From NCBI RefSeq assembly GCF_012515855.1, contig NZ_JAAYXO010000115.1, positions 1-64,000 of the forward strand: a stretch of 64,000 nucleotides of DNA, read 5' to 3'. This document shows positions 46,876 through 56,836 of the stretch, piece by piece; the stretch's first letter is position 1, and the number at the start of each line of letters is the position of its first letter. The notes under the pieces are model-generated. The model made no database searches and was not told where the DNA came from. It saw only the letters and a program-made list of their open reading frames with translations. A program made the translations under genes and the position numbers. The stretch is from Gordonia sp. (in: high G+C Gram-positive bacteria) (lineage in GTDB: Bacteria; Actinomycetota; Actinomycetes; Mycobacteriales; Mycobacteriaceae).

Positions 46876-47400
46876 TCAGCGTTGCATCGGGTGGCGCGCA
46901 GGCGGGATCTGCGGGTGCGCCATGCCGCCGGTGTGATCGCCGCGTCCGGGGATCACCGAAGCCAGTTCGTTGACCGACTCGATGGTCTTCTCCGGTGCCT
47001 TGAGCCGCTTCAGGAACAGGTAGCCCACCAGGATCAAGACGATGGAGACCACCAGGAGCAGCAGGAAGACGATGCCGAAGGCCGCCCATTCGGGGAGCCA
47101 GAGCGACAGCAGGAAGCCGAGGAAGACGAAGAAGAACAGGCTCGCGTAGAGCAGGAGCACGCCTGCGACCACCAGGAGGCCGCTGCCGGCTCCGGCCTTC
47201 TTGGCCTCCTGAACCAACTCGGACTTCGCCAGCTTGATCTCGGCGCGGAACAGGGTGGAGGCGCTCGCGGTGGCGTCCTTGACCAGGTTGCCGATGGTCG
47301 GCTCGCCGTTTCGTCCGAGGTTCGCATCCGACATCGGAATCGACGGAACACGCGGAGTGTTGCTCGGTTCGCTAGGCCAGGTGTCGGAATTTCCGCTCAC
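46876..47400 (-). CDS. Phage-holin-like (DUF1469-type) membrane protein
   Basis: A 174-residue membrane protein with the actinobacterial holin-III-like pattern: a polar N-terminus, an amphipathic TLFRAEIKLAKSELVQEAKKAG helix, two long membrane segments (LLVVAGVLLLYASLFFFVFLGF and AAFGIVFLLLLVVSIVLILVGYLF) and a basic tail. The name comes from fold similarity only; no phage genes are near, and a cell-envelope role is likely. The GTG at 47400 has AAGGGAG upstream and is preferred to an earlier in-frame ATG. Corresponds to Rv3669. It ends 15 bases before the ephE start on the same strand, so the two may be co-transcribed. Confidence 0.85.
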   Translation of the reverse strand: MSGNSDTWPSEPSNTPRVPSIPMSDANLGRNGEPTIGNLVKDATASASTLFRAEIKLAKSELVQEAKKAGAGSGLLVVAGVLLLYASLFFFVFLGFLLSLWLPEWAAFGIVFLLLLVVSIVLILVGYLFLKRLKAPEKTIESVNELASVIPGRGDHTGGMAHPQIPPARHPMQR

Positions 47401-47463
47401 GAATTCTCCCTTGAAGATCGTTTGGGTCGGTCTCATGGTGCCACGTCGCGTCTTCGGGCGAAA

Positions 47464-47509
47464 CGACACCGCCGCACCGGCGACGTGTGTCGCGGGTGCA
47501 GCGGTGTCG
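47464..47509 (-). terminator. Probable terminator after acs
   Basis: On the minus strand downstream of acs, CGACACCGC pairs with GCGGTGTCG (47501-47509 with 47464-47472) and an inner stem pairs 47474-47478 with 47495-47499. It is followed by TTTCG. A long imperfect hairpin between acs and the holin-like gene. Confidence 0.6.
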
Positions 47510-47538
47510 TCGGCAGGCGTGTGAAGGTGCGCCAGAGG

Positions 47539-49482
<1,944 letters not shown>

Positions 49483-49713
49483 CGTCGTTATGCCTTTCCA
49501 TACTGTTCAATTCCGGTCACTGTGCAAACCCGGTCTCGCGGCGAGGCCGGGCCCGGACGGCAGGGCGAAGATCTTTTATGTGAAGGTAGTCACTTCATCC
49601 TTGCAGTGTGACGTCGTCACGGTTGCATGCGGGTTGCGCGCGATAAACGGTCGATCCTTCGCGATCGGCGGCGGGCGCGGCGTGCGCTTCTCACGGTGAC
49701 TACCCTTGACCGG

Positions 49714-50466
49714 GTGAGTCAAGATCCGCTGGCACCCCTGCTCGACCTTCCCGGCGTCCGCGATGCCTCCGACCGGGCGCGCGACGCGGTGAGCGCCGCG
49801 CACCGGCACCCGATCAACCTGCGCCAGTGGGACAAGACCTCTCGCGAGGCCTCGTGGCGCGCGGGGCGGTCGTCGGCCGCCATCGACGGCGCCACCACCG
49901 ACATCTCTCGCGACGACCTGGGGGATCCGATCGCCGCAGGTGCGATTCGCGTGGCGCAGTCCCTCGACAGCGATGCGATCGATCAGGCGGTCGCGGTATT
50001 CCGTCGCGCGCCGGCGCAGGCCCTGGCGCGCCTGCACACGCTGGCCGCATCTGATCTGGTCGATGACGCCGCGCTGTTGGGGCGGCCGCGCTCGGAGCCG
50101 CACATCGCACAGCGACTGGATTTCCTCGGCCAGTTGATCACCGGTGGCACCGCGGTGCCTGCGCCGGTGCTGGCGGCCGTGGTGCACGGCGACCTGCTGG
50201 TCCTGGCGCCGTTCGCCGAGGCGAATGGCGTCGTCGCGCGCGCGGCGTCGCGGCTGGTGTCGGCGACCACCGGTCTGGATCCGCATCTGCTCTGTGTTCC
50301 CGAGGTGACCTGGCTCAAGCGGCTCGGCGAGTACCGCGAATTGTCGGCGCAGTTCGCGACCGGTGATCCCGAAGCGCTCGCCGCGTGGATCGTCTTCTGC
50401 TGCGAAGCGATGGAGGCCGGCGCGGACGAGGCGAAGTCGATTGCCGACGCCGCTCGCGGACAGTAG
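49714..50466 (+). CDS. Fic-fold protein with degenerate active site
   Basis: A 250-residue protein that aligns with the Fic family without gaps at both key motifs. The Fic core H-P-F-x-D/E-G-N-G-R-x-x-R appears at residues 165-176 as A-P-F-A-E-A-N-G-V-V-A-R: the catalytic His is Ala, Gly is Ala and the nucleotide-binding Arg is Val, while P, F, E, N, G and the last R remain. Upstream, residues 53-60 (SSAAIDGA) match the inhibitory-helix motif S/T-x-x-x-E-G with Asp for Glu. AMP transfer as in canonical Fic is unlikely. The GTG at 49714 is chosen; upstream codons are noncoding-like. Position matches Rv3662c. It converges on the small-RNA gene. Confidence 0.82.
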   Translation: MSQDPLAPLLDLPGVRDASDRARDAVSAAHRHPINLRQWDKTSREASWRAGRSSAAIDGATTDISRDDLGDPIAAGAIRVAQSLDSDAIDQAVAVFRRAPAQALARLHTLAASDLVDDAALLGRPRSEPHIAQRLDFLGQLITGGTAVPAPVLAAVVHGDLLVLAPFAEANGVVARAASRLVSATTGLDPHLLCVPEVTWLKRLGEYRELSAQFATGDPEALAAWIVFCCEAMEAGADEAKSIADAARGQ

Positions 50467-50478
50467 CTGCGGCGGGGG

Positions 50479-50508
50479 CTCACCGGTTCTTCCTACATAG
50501 CCGGTGAG
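50479..50508 (+). terminator. Hairpin after the Fic-like gene
   Basis: CTCACCGG (50479-50486) pairs with CCGGTGAG (50501-50508), beginning 12 bases after the stop codon. No U-run on the plus strand. It may terminate the Fic-like mRNA, or on the minus strand lie just beyond the Ms1-like RNA. Confidence 0.5.
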
Positions 50509-50524
50509 CAGGGCTTCAGCGCAC

Positions 50525-50837
50525 ATATTTGCGGGCGGCCGCCCGACCGGATTCCCGGTTCGGATTGCCGCCCGCAAGCACGGACTCAAGATACCAATGC
50601 GTGCATATGTGGGTTGTGGGATCGCCTAGGCGAGGGAAAGCTGACGTCTCGTCGTGACTCGAAGGTAGATCGGGGATCAGCGCGAGTCGCGAATAACGCC
50701 TGCAATGTCGCAAGCGCACAACACTTCTGCCAATGCGGCGCGCTCCGCGTGGGTGCTTGCCGCCCGTGCTGGGAACTTGCCGAGCCGGGGGTTTCTACCT
50801 TCTCTTCCGGTAGAAGCTTTGCCGTCCGGGGTTCCGT
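50525..50837 (-). ncRNA. Probable Ms1/MTS2823-type 6S-like small RNA
   Basis: Gene-free interval between the converging Rv3662c-like and Rv3661-like genes, the same location as the abundant mycobacterial RNA MTS2823/Ms1, which binds core RNA polymerase. On the minus strand a strong promoter (TTGATG, 17-base spacer, TACAAA) predicts a start near 50837. The 3' end is likely near 50525, after a perfect 10-bp hairpin (50568-50577 with 50529-50538) enclosing a second stem (50555-50559 with 50546-50550). This gives about 310 bases, the size of Ms1 (about 300). Other pairings: 50809-50815 with 50793-50799, and ATATGTG/CACATAT (50605-50611, 50522-50528). No coding potential is seen. Identity rests on position, size and promoter. 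Confidence 0.75.
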
Positions 50838-50844
50838 AACTTCA

Positions 50845-50873
50845 TTTGTACACGGTGACCGGCATCACATCAA
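50845..50873 (-). promoter_or_regulatory. Strong sigma-A-type promoter of the Ms1-like RNA
   Basis: Minus strand: -35 TTGATG at 50873-50868, 17-base spacer, -10 TACAAA at 50850-50845. This near-consensus arrangement is unusual for this GC-rich genome and directs transcription into the gene-free interval, starting about 50837. It lies immediately after the HAD gene stop (50891). Confidence 0.75.
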
Positions 50874-50890
50874 GGGCTTTGTGGAAAAAC

Positions 50891-51709
50891 TTATGCGGCC
50901 TCTGGCCTGGGGTTTTTCGAGTGTCGGAGTTGGTAGATGATGGCGGCTGCCGCGGCTGCGCCGATTCCAGTGGCACACAACGCAGTACGCGCCAGTACCG
51001 GTTTCGAGGGCCATGTCGGGTGGGCTAGGGGGTTCGGGAAATCGAGGATCTCCCAACCGTTTTCGCTCGCGTGCTGGCGAAGCGCCTTGTCGGGATTCAC
51101 CACCGCCGGGTGGCCGACCGCGGTCAGCATCGGCAGATCGGTGCTCGAGTCGGAGTAGGCGTAGCAGTCGTCGAGGCGGTACCCGCGCTCGTCGGCGAGT
51201 TCGCGGACGGCGGCGGCCTTGTTCTCGCCGTAGCAGTAGAACTCGAGCTCGCCCGAGTAGTGGCCGTCCTCGATGTGCATGATGCTGGCGCGGACGTGGT
51301 CGACGCCCAGCAGTTCGCCGATCGGCTCCACCATCTCGATGCCCGAGGCGGAGATCAGCACGACGTCGTGGCCGGCGTTCTTGTGTTCGGCGATCAACGC
51401 GGCGGCTTCGGCGAAAATGGTCGGTCGGACCACGTCGTCCAAGGTCTCGGAGACGATCTCGCGGACCTGTTCCGCGTCCCACCCCCGGCACATGTCTGTC
51501 ACGTGTTTGCGGAGGCGCTCCACTTGATCGGCTTCGGCCGATGCGAGGAGGAATTGCAGTTGGGCGATCGCTGATTTCAGCATCGCGCGACGGGTGAGCA
51601 GGCCGCCCTCGAAGAAGGGTTTGGTGAAAGCCAGTACGCTGGATCGGGCGATCACAGTCTTGTCGAGGTCGAAGAACGCGGCGATTCGGCTGGATGACGT
51701 CGAGGTCAC
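50891..51709 (-). CDS. HAD-superfamily phosphatase (HAD-IB, SerB-like)
   Basis: A 272-residue hydrolase. HAD motif I is AAFFDLDKTVIARSS, motif II VVLISASG, motif III lysine in CYGENKAAAVREL, and motif IV YAYSDSSTDLPML, all of the HAD-IB subfamily that includes phosphoserine phosphatases. A C-terminal hydrophobic segment (ALCATGIGAAAAAAIIYQL) may anchor it to the membrane. The GTG at 51709 gives a compact start; an ATG at 51766 would add 19 residues. Corresponds to Rv3661. It lies between the Ms1-like RNA (downstream) and the 6C RNA (upstream, opposite strand). Confidence 0.9.
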   Translation of the reverse strand: MTSTSSSRIAAFFDLDKTVIARSSVLAFTKPFFEGGLLTRRAMLKSAIAQLQFLLASAEADQVERLRKHVTDMCRGWDAEQVREIVSETLDDVVRPTIFAEAAALIAEHKNAGHDVVLISASGIEMVEPIGELLGVDHVRASIMHIEDGHYSGELEFYCYGENKAAAVRELADERGYRLDDCYAYSDSSTDLPMLTAVGHPAVVNPDKALRQHASENGWEILDFPNPLAHPTWPSKPVLARTALCATGIGAAAAAAIIYQLRHSKNPRPEAA

Positions 51710-51804
51710 ACCGCAAATCCTACGACGACCCGAGGAATCAGGGGAAGGGCGGAAGTAATCCCGCAAAGTGTGACCGGGGGAACAAATGGCGGAGATAGTT
51801 GGTG

Positions 51805-51834
51805 TTGCAATGTTCGCGTCTACGCGTGTAGGTT
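51805..51834 (+). promoter_or_regulatory. Promoter of the 6C RNA
   Basis: TTGCAA at 51805-51810, an 18-base spacer, and TAGGTT at 51829-51834. Transcription would start near 51841, which gives an RNA of the size known for 6C. Confidence 0.65.
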
Positions 51835-51840
51835 GTAGAT

Positions 51841-51937
51841 ATCCGGTTCACGCCGGTAGCTTTCAGCCCGACCCCCCGGGGCTGAAACGCTGATGACCCC
51901 GGCCTCCTCCCCCCTGGCCGGGGTCGTCCCTATTTCT
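51841..51937 (+). ncRNA. 6C small RNA
   Basis: Two stem-loops, each with six consecutive C in the loop, the hallmark of the actinobacterial 6C RNA. Stem 1: TTTCAGCCC (51861-51869) with GGGCTGAAA (51879-51887), C6 at 51872-51877. Stem 2: GACCCCGGCC (51895-51904) with GGCCGGGGTC (51916-51925), C6 at 51909-51914, followed by GTCCCTATTTCT, so stem 2 doubles as terminator. A small CCGG-loop-CCGG hairpin precedes them. In M. tuberculosis the 6C RNA (B11) lies at the same place between Rv3661 and Rv3660c; it pairs with mRNAs through its C-rich loops. Confidence 0.94.
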
Positions 51938-52092
51938 AGACCTTTTCCTCTGATGCGCACCCAGAGCTCGCGCCCTGATGAATAGAGACGTTTCTAGTCA
52001 ATAGTCTCACGCTGCGCGATATTGCGCTGTAGGTTCAAGAATGTGACGCCTGGACAGGTGTCTGACACGAATCTCACAGGGGGAGCTCCCGC

Positions 52093-53037
52093 ATGAAATC
52101 CGTCCTACGTCTCGTGGTGGCCGTGTGTGCCGCACTGCTCGGTGCGGTCACCGTGATCGCACCGGCGCAGGCCGAACCCAAGCTCCCGGAGAACTACAAC
52201 TTCTTCGGCGGCATCCCGTACGAACTCCAGCATCCGGGCGGTTCGCTGCCTGGCTCCAACGACTTCTCCTGTAAGCCGAGCGCGGAGCACCCGCGTCCGG
52301 TGATCCTGGTCCACGGCACCGGCGGCGCCAAGACCACCAACTGGGGTTCGTACGTCCCGATGCTGAAGAACCGCGGCTACTGCGTCTTCGCGCTCACCTA
52401 CGGCGCGCTGCCGGGACTGCCCTGGCCGTTCACTGCGGTCGGCGGCATGGACAAGATCCAGGTCAGTGCCGCGCAACTCGCCAAGTTCGTCGAGCGGGTG
52501 CGCAAGTCGACCGGTGCCGAGACCGTCGACCTGATCGGCCACTCGCAGGGCACCTACATGCCGACCTATTACTTGAAGTACTACGGCGGCGCGGACAAGG
52601 TGACCAACTACGTGTCGATCGCACCGCTGTGGAAGGGCACCGGCTCGCTGACCCCGCAGTCGAAGACCCTCGGGCAGTTGCTCGGCAACGTGCCGATGCC
52701 GATGTGCATCGGCTGCGGCGGAATGATGCCGGGCTCGGACGTCAACAACAAGATCTGGCGCGGCGGCAGCCCGTACGTCAAGGGTGTCAAGTACACCAAC
52801 ATCATGACCCGGTACGACGAGCTCGTGATTCCCTACACCGCAGGCTACGTGCGCGGCCGCAAGGGCGAGAACGTCAAGAACATCGTCGTGCAGGACACCT
52901 GCTCGCAGGACTACAGCGATCACCTCGCCATCGCCGGTTCGCGTCGCGCGGCGTACTTCGCGCTCAACGCCCTGGACGAGAAGAACCCGGTCAAGGTGCC
53001 GTGCTCGTTCGTGCCGCCGTTCACCGGGCAGTCGTAG
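52093..53037 (+). CDS. Secreted lipase (alpha/beta hydrolase, lipase class 2-like)
   Basis: A 314-residue exported protein. The signal peptide (VVAVCAALLGAVTVIAPAQAE) is cleaved near A-Q-A-E. Core motifs: VILVHGTGG (oxyanion), LIGHSQGTYMPTYYL (nucleophile Ser), and the acid/His toward the end (MTRYDELVIPYTAG; SDHLAIAG). Cysteine pairs (SCKPS, YCVF; MCIGCGG; DTCSQD, PCSF) suggest disulfides. GGGGGAG precedes the ATG. Resembles extracellular triacylglycerol lipases of Streptomyces and Nocardia type. It is unrelated to the secretory lipase at 20471. No M. tuberculosis gene is remembered at this position, so it may be lineage-specific. Confidence 0.92.
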   Translation: MKSVLRLVVAVCAALLGAVTVIAPAQAEPKLPENYNFFGGIPYELQHPGGSLPGSNDFSCKPSAEHPRPVILVHGTGGAKTTNWGSYVPMLKNRGYCVFALTYGALPGLPWPFTAVGGMDKIQVSAAQLAKFVERVRKSTGAETVDLIGHSQGTYMPTYYLKYYGGADKVTNYVSIAPLWKGTGSLTPQSKTLGQLLGNVPMPMCIGCGGMMPGSDVNNKIWRGGSPYVKGVKYTNIMTRYDELVIPYTAGYVRGRKGENVKNIVVQDTCSQDYSDHLAIAGSRRAAYFALNALDEKNPVKVPCSFVPPFTGQS

Positions 53038-53129
53038 CGTCGCGAGTATGTGCACGTCTGTGGATGGAAGTGTCGGATTCTGTGGATGACGCGGTTTCTT
53101 GAACCGGTCCGGGGGCGCACGCTCGACGC

Positions 53130-54173
53130 ATGAGCGATGTGCTGCTGGTCCTGGCGGGCAAAGAACTCCACGACGATCTCGCGCGGTGCAGTGCGGCCGC
53201 CGGCTACTCGATGGTGATCGCCGAGGCGGAGCGGGCGCGGCACCAGTGGATGCGGGCGGCCGCCGTGGTCGCGGACGCCGACTCGCTGCGCGTTCTCGGG
53301 GCCGTCGGGCTGCCTCGCCGACCGGGGCTGTTCGCGGTTTCTGCTCCGGACGGCGACGGCGAACTGTGGCGGTCCGGGCTGGCGCTCGGTGCCGACGGCG
53401 GGTTCGTCCTCCCCGACGAGGAGGGTGCGCTGGTCGCCGCCTTGACGCGAGTCCGCGAGCCGCGGCGACATCGAGCGGGCGCGGTCGCGGTGGTCCCCGG
53501 TCACGGTGGCGCCGGCGCGAGCACGTTGGCGGCAGCCGTTGCGCTGGTGGCAGCGCGGTCGGCGAAGGTGCTGCTGCTCGACGTCGATCAAGCCGGCGCG
53601 GGTGCGGACTTGATGCTGGGCCTCGAGGCCGCGGCCGGCTTGCGGTGGCCCGATGTGAACGGTGAGACCGGGGCCATCGGCGGCGCCGCTCTGCGCGCCG
53701 CCGTGCCGCGAACCCGGGGAGTCGGGGTGCTCGCGGGAGCGCGCGACGCCGCAGTACCGCTGCTGCCGGAGACGGTGATGGCCGTCCTCGACGCCGGACG
53801 TGGAAACGGTGACGTCGTGGTGGCCGACGTGGGACGCGAGCCCGGGCCGGTGGCGGCGGGCGTTGTCGACTCGGTGGATCTGACGGTGGTCGTCGCGTGC
53901 GCGACAGTGCCCTCCGTGGCCGCGACGCGTCGGACCGTCGCGCGGATGCTGGCCGATCGCGAACCGGCGCTGCTGGTCCGCGGGCCGTCGCCCAGCGGAT
54001 TGACCGCCCGCCAGGTGGCCGACTCGATCGGCCTCCCGCTCCTCGCGCACCTACGCCCGGAACCGGCGTTGGCCGCGCGCTGCGAGTCGGGCGGGTTGGT
54101 GCTTCGCCGCTTCTCGCCCCTGGTGAAGGCCGCCGAAGCCGTGTGCGAGCGACTCGGAGTGCCCGCGCGATGA
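53130..54173 (+). CDS. ssd: Ssd/TadZ-like septum-site and pilus-localisation ATPase-like protein
   Basis: A 347-residue MinD/CpaE-like protein. The N-terminal receiver-like part (LLVLAGKELHDDLARC) precedes a deviant P-loop, VPGHGGAGASTLAAAVAL, where the usual K-G-G-x-G-K-S/T is G-H-G-G-A-G-A-S-T, lacking both lysines; nucleotide hydrolysis is doubtful. VLLLDVDQAG and VVVADVGRE follow. In M. tuberculosis Ssd (Rv3660c) affects septum formation; in tad systems TadZ positions the pilus machine. Starts 92 bases after the lipase gene and overlaps tadA by four bases. Confidence 0.88.
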   Translation: MSDVLLVLAGKELHDDLARCSAAAGYSMVIAEAERARHQWMRAAAVVADADSLRVLGAVGLPRRPGLFAVSAPDGDGELWRSGLALGADGGFVLPDEEGALVAALTRVREPRRHRAGAVAVVPGHGGAGASTLAAAVALVAARSAKVLLLDVDQAGAGADLMLGLEAAAGLRWPDVNGETGAIGGAALRAAVPRTRGVGVLAGARDAAVPLLPETVMAVLDAGRGNGDVVVADVGREPGPVAAGVVDSVDLTVVVACATVPSVAATRRTVARMLADREPALLVRGPSPSGLTARQVADSIGLPLLAHLRPEPALAARCESGGLVLRRFSPLVKAAEAVCERLGVPAR

Positions 54174-55351
54174 CGGCGATCGACGCGAATCTTCTCGATC
54201 GTGTTCGGCAGCGCCTCGCAACGGAGGCGGGCGGGTCGTCGTCCGCGCCGCCGCCTGACGTGATCGCGTCGGCCATCAGGGCGGAGTCGGGCGGTCTGCT
54301 CGGCGACACCGATCTGCTTGCGGTGCTGCGGTATCTCCAGACCGAGATGATCGGGGTCGGGCGCTTGGAGGTGCTGCTGGCCGATCCGTCGGTGACGGAC
54401 GTGCTGGTCGTGGGGGCGCAGCGGGTCTGGGCCGATCGCGGGGATGGACTGGAGTTGACCGACGTCGTCTTCGATGACGAAGCGGGTGTCCGCCGTCTCG
54501 CCTCTCGGCTCGCGTTGAGTGCCGGACGACGCCTCGACGATGCGCAACCGTGGGTGGACGGTCGCCTGACCGGTGTGGGACGCGGCGAGTTTCAGATCCG
54601 ACTGCATGCGCTGATCCCGCCGCTCGCCTCCGACGGCACGTGCATCTCGCTGCGGGTGCTGCGTGGCGCGACACACGACTTCGAGAGCCTCGTCGCCTGC
54701 GGTTCCGTGCCGACGGAGATCGCCGAGACGGTGGCGGCGATCGTGGCTGCCCGGCTGGCGTTTCTGGTGGTCGGCGGGACCGGCGCGGGCAAGACCACGG
54801 TGCTGAACAGCCTTCTGGGCCTGGTGGATCCGGGCGATCGGATCCTGTGCGTCGAGGACGCTCCCGAGCTCGAACCCCACCATCCGCACGTGGTGCGCAT
54901 GGTGGCGCGTGCGGCGAACGTGGAAGGCGTCGGTGAGGTGACGGTGCGGACGCTCGTCCGGCAGGCCTTGCGGATGCGGCCGGATCGGATCGTCGTCGGG
55001 GAGGTGCGAGGCGCCGAGGTGATCGACCTGCTGACCGCGCTCAACACCGGTCATGACGGGTGTGCGGGGACGCTGCACGCCAATTCGATCGGTGAAGTTC
55101 CCGCCCGGATGGAGGCACTGGCGGCGCTCGGCGGAATGGAACGAGCGGCTCTGCACAGTCAGCTCGGCCCGGCCATTCAGGTGATCCTCGGCGTCGGGCG
55201 CGATCGTTCGGGCCGTCGCGGACTCAACGAGATCGGGGTCGTGGAGCGCGATGAGCGCGGGATGGTGCGGGTGGAACCGGTGTGGCGTCGCATCGGCGGC
55301 TTCACCGATCGGCGCGAGGTGCTCGATCGGCTGATCGGGGAGCGGCGGTGA
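54170..55351 (+). CDS. tadA: Tad pilus assembly ATPase TadA/CpaF-like
   Basis: A 393-residue secretion ATPase. Walker A is VVGGTGAGKTTVLN, Walker B/His-box RIVVGEVRGAEVIDLL then NTGHDGCAGTLHANS, with Asp box VEDAPELEPHHPH. N-terminal region VTDVLVVGAQRVWADRGDGLE matches the CpaF family. It powers Tad-type pilus or pseudopilus assembly. The ATG at 54170 overlaps the ssd stop (ATGA). Corresponds to Rv3659c. A longer upstream frame is an artefact. Confidence 0.94.
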   Translation: MTAIDANLLDRVRQRLATEAGGSSSAPPPDVIASAIRAESGGLLGDTDLLAVLRYLQTEMIGVGRLEVLLADPSVTDVLVVGAQRVWADRGDGLELTDVVFDDEAGVRRLASRLALSAGRRLDDAQPWVDGRLTGVGRGEFQIRLHALIPPLASDGTCISLRVLRGATHDFESLVACGSVPTEIAETVAAIVAARLAFLVVGGTGAGKTTVLNSLLGLVDPGDRILCVEDAPELEPHHPHVVRMVARAANVEGVGEVTVRTLVRQALRMRPDRIVVGEVRGAEVIDLLTALNTGHDGCAGTLHANSIGEVPARMEALAALGGMERAALHSQLGPAIQVILGVGRDRSGRRGLNEIGVVERDERGMVRVEPVWRRIGGFTDRREVLDRLIGERR

Positions 55352-56142
55352 ACCCGGGGGCGCTGTTGGTCGCCGTCGCCGCACTCCTGGTGCTGTGGCC
55401 GATTCCGGAATCGCAGCGTCGGCTCGAGCGGTTGGTCGGCGTCGGCGGTCGGCCGGTGCGTCGACGAGTCGATCCATGGCAGTTGATCTGGGCGCTACCG
55501 GTGGTCGGAGTCGTCGGTTTCGGTCCCGCGCCAGGGATCGCGGGCGCCATGGTGGCGGGTCTGGTCACCCGGCAGCGTCGGCGGGGCGTGCGCGACGCGG
55601 AACGCGATCGCGATGTTCGCGAACTCATCGCGGCGCTCGCGGTGATGGGCGCCGAACTCTCCGTCGGCGCGCCGGTGGTCGGGGCATGCCGCGCGGCGGC
55701 GTCGGAGTTGGCGTCGGCCGACGACGGCGGCCCAGTGGGGCCGGAGCTGGCATTGATGGCCGCGCGCGCCGAGCTGGGCGGCGATCCCGGGCCGGCGGCG
55801 CACAGCGGCGCGGTGCGCCGGCTGGCCGAGGCGTGGTCGACGTCCCTGAGGTTCGGCTTGCCCGTCGGCGACGTGCTGGCCGCGTTGCGCGCGGACCTCG
55901 TGGCCCGGCAGGACTTCGCGGCACGCACCAAAGCCGGGTTGGCCGGTCCGCGGGCGACGGCCGCGGTGCTGGCGGGGCTCCCGATCCTCGGGTTGCTGCT
56001 CGGTGAGGCGATGGGGGCCGGGCCGATCGGCGTGCTGTTACACACTGGGATCGGAGGCGTCCTGCTGGTGGTCGGGACGGGCCTGTCGGTGGGTGGCGTG
56101 CTGTGGTCGGGTCGGATCACCGACAAGGTGGTCTCGCGATGA
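55348..56142 (+). CDS. tadB: TadB-like inner-membrane protein
   Basis: A 264-residue membrane protein of the type II/IV secretion F family. Two N-terminal membrane segments (ALLVAVAALLVLWPIP; WALPVVGVVGFGPAPGIAGAMVAG), a cytosolic helical region (VRELIAALAVMGAELSVGAPV, ARAELGG...), and two C-terminal segments (TAAVLAGLPILGLLLGEAM; GGVLLVVGTGLSVGGVLW). The F-domain is short and divergent compared with classical TadB. GTG start overlaps tadA stop. Corresponds to Rv3658c. Confidence 0.88.
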   Translation: MNPGALLVAVAALLVLWPIPESQRRLERLVGVGGRPVRRRVDPWQLIWALPVVGVVGFGPAPGIAGAMVAGLVTRQRRRGVRDAERDRDVRELIAALAVMGAELSVGAPVVGACRAAASELASADDGGPVGPELALMAARAELGGDPGPAAHSGAVRRLAEAWSTSLRFGLPVGDVLAALRADLVARQDFAARTKAGLAGPRATAAVLAGLPILGLLLGEAMGAGPIGVLLHTGIGGVLLVVGTGLSVGGVLWSGRITDKVVSR

Positions 56143-56708
56143 TGGTGCCGTTTCTGCTGCTGGCCGCGGCACTTCTGGCGTGGCCGTCGCCGGAGTGGGT
56201 GCTGCGCAGGGCGAGTGTCGCCGGTGGCGCGACGGCAGCGCCGGAGGGCGCGGGCGGGGAGCCGGACCCGTTCGATCTCGCGGCAGGCTACGACACGCTC
56301 GCCGTCTGTCTGCGGGCCGGACTGCCGCTCGCCACTGCGGCGCAGGTAGCGGCGCATGCGTCGCCGCCGCAACTGCGGCAGCCGTTCCTCCGCGCGGCGG
56401 ATCTGTTGGCGCTGGGGTCGGATCCGGAGCGTGCGTGGGCGACGAAGCCCACGGACATGCGCGATTTCGCGGACCTCGCGGCGTTGGTTCGTCGTGCGTC
56501 GCGGGCCGGTTCGGCATTGGCCGAGGCGGTGGCGGGCTTTGCCGACGGCACGCGGCGTCGCGCGGAGAACGAGGCGTTGGAGGCTGCCGAGCGTGCCGGC
56601 GTCAAGATCAGCGGCCCGCTGGGGCTGTGCTTCCTGCCTGCGTTCGTGTGCCTGGGGATCGTGCCGGTGGTGATCGGGTTGGCGTCGGAGTTGCTCGTCG
56701 GCCTGTGA
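56139..56708 (+). CDS. tadC: TadC-like inner-membrane protein
   Basis: A 189-residue protein, well below the ~300 of classical TadC. One N-terminal membrane segment (MMVPFLLLAAALLAWP), a cytosolic helical F-domain (YDTLAVCLRAGLPLATAAQVAAH, FADLAALVRRASRAGSALAEAVAGFADG, RRAENEALEAAERAGVKISGPLGLCFLPAF) and one C-terminal segment (VCLGIVPVVIGLASELLV). Partner of TadB. ATG at 56139 overlaps the tadB stop (ATGATG). Corresponds to Rv3657c. Confidence 0.88.
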   Translation: MMVPFLLLAAALLAWPSPEWVLRRASVAGGATAAPEGAGGEPDPFDLAAGYDTLAVCLRAGLPLATAAQVAAHASPPQLRQPFLRAADLLALGSDPERAWATKPTDMRDFADLAALVRRASRAGSALAEAVAGFADGTRRRAENEALEAAERAGVKISGPLGLCFLPAFVCLGIVPVVIGLASELLVGL

Positions 56709-56836
56709 AGTCGTGAGGCGGCGATGTCTGCGTCAATCGGATGCGATCGCGACGGTGTTTCTGTCCGTCATTTGATCGACAGAATGTCGGAGTCGGGCCC
56801 TTCCCTCGGCCGGTTGGTCGCGCGCACGCTCGATTC

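Noticed and set aside
46876..47400. Holin-like gene as sign of a prophage
   Set aside because: No phage structural, integrase or lysis genes are near, and the gene sits in a conserved chromosomal order.
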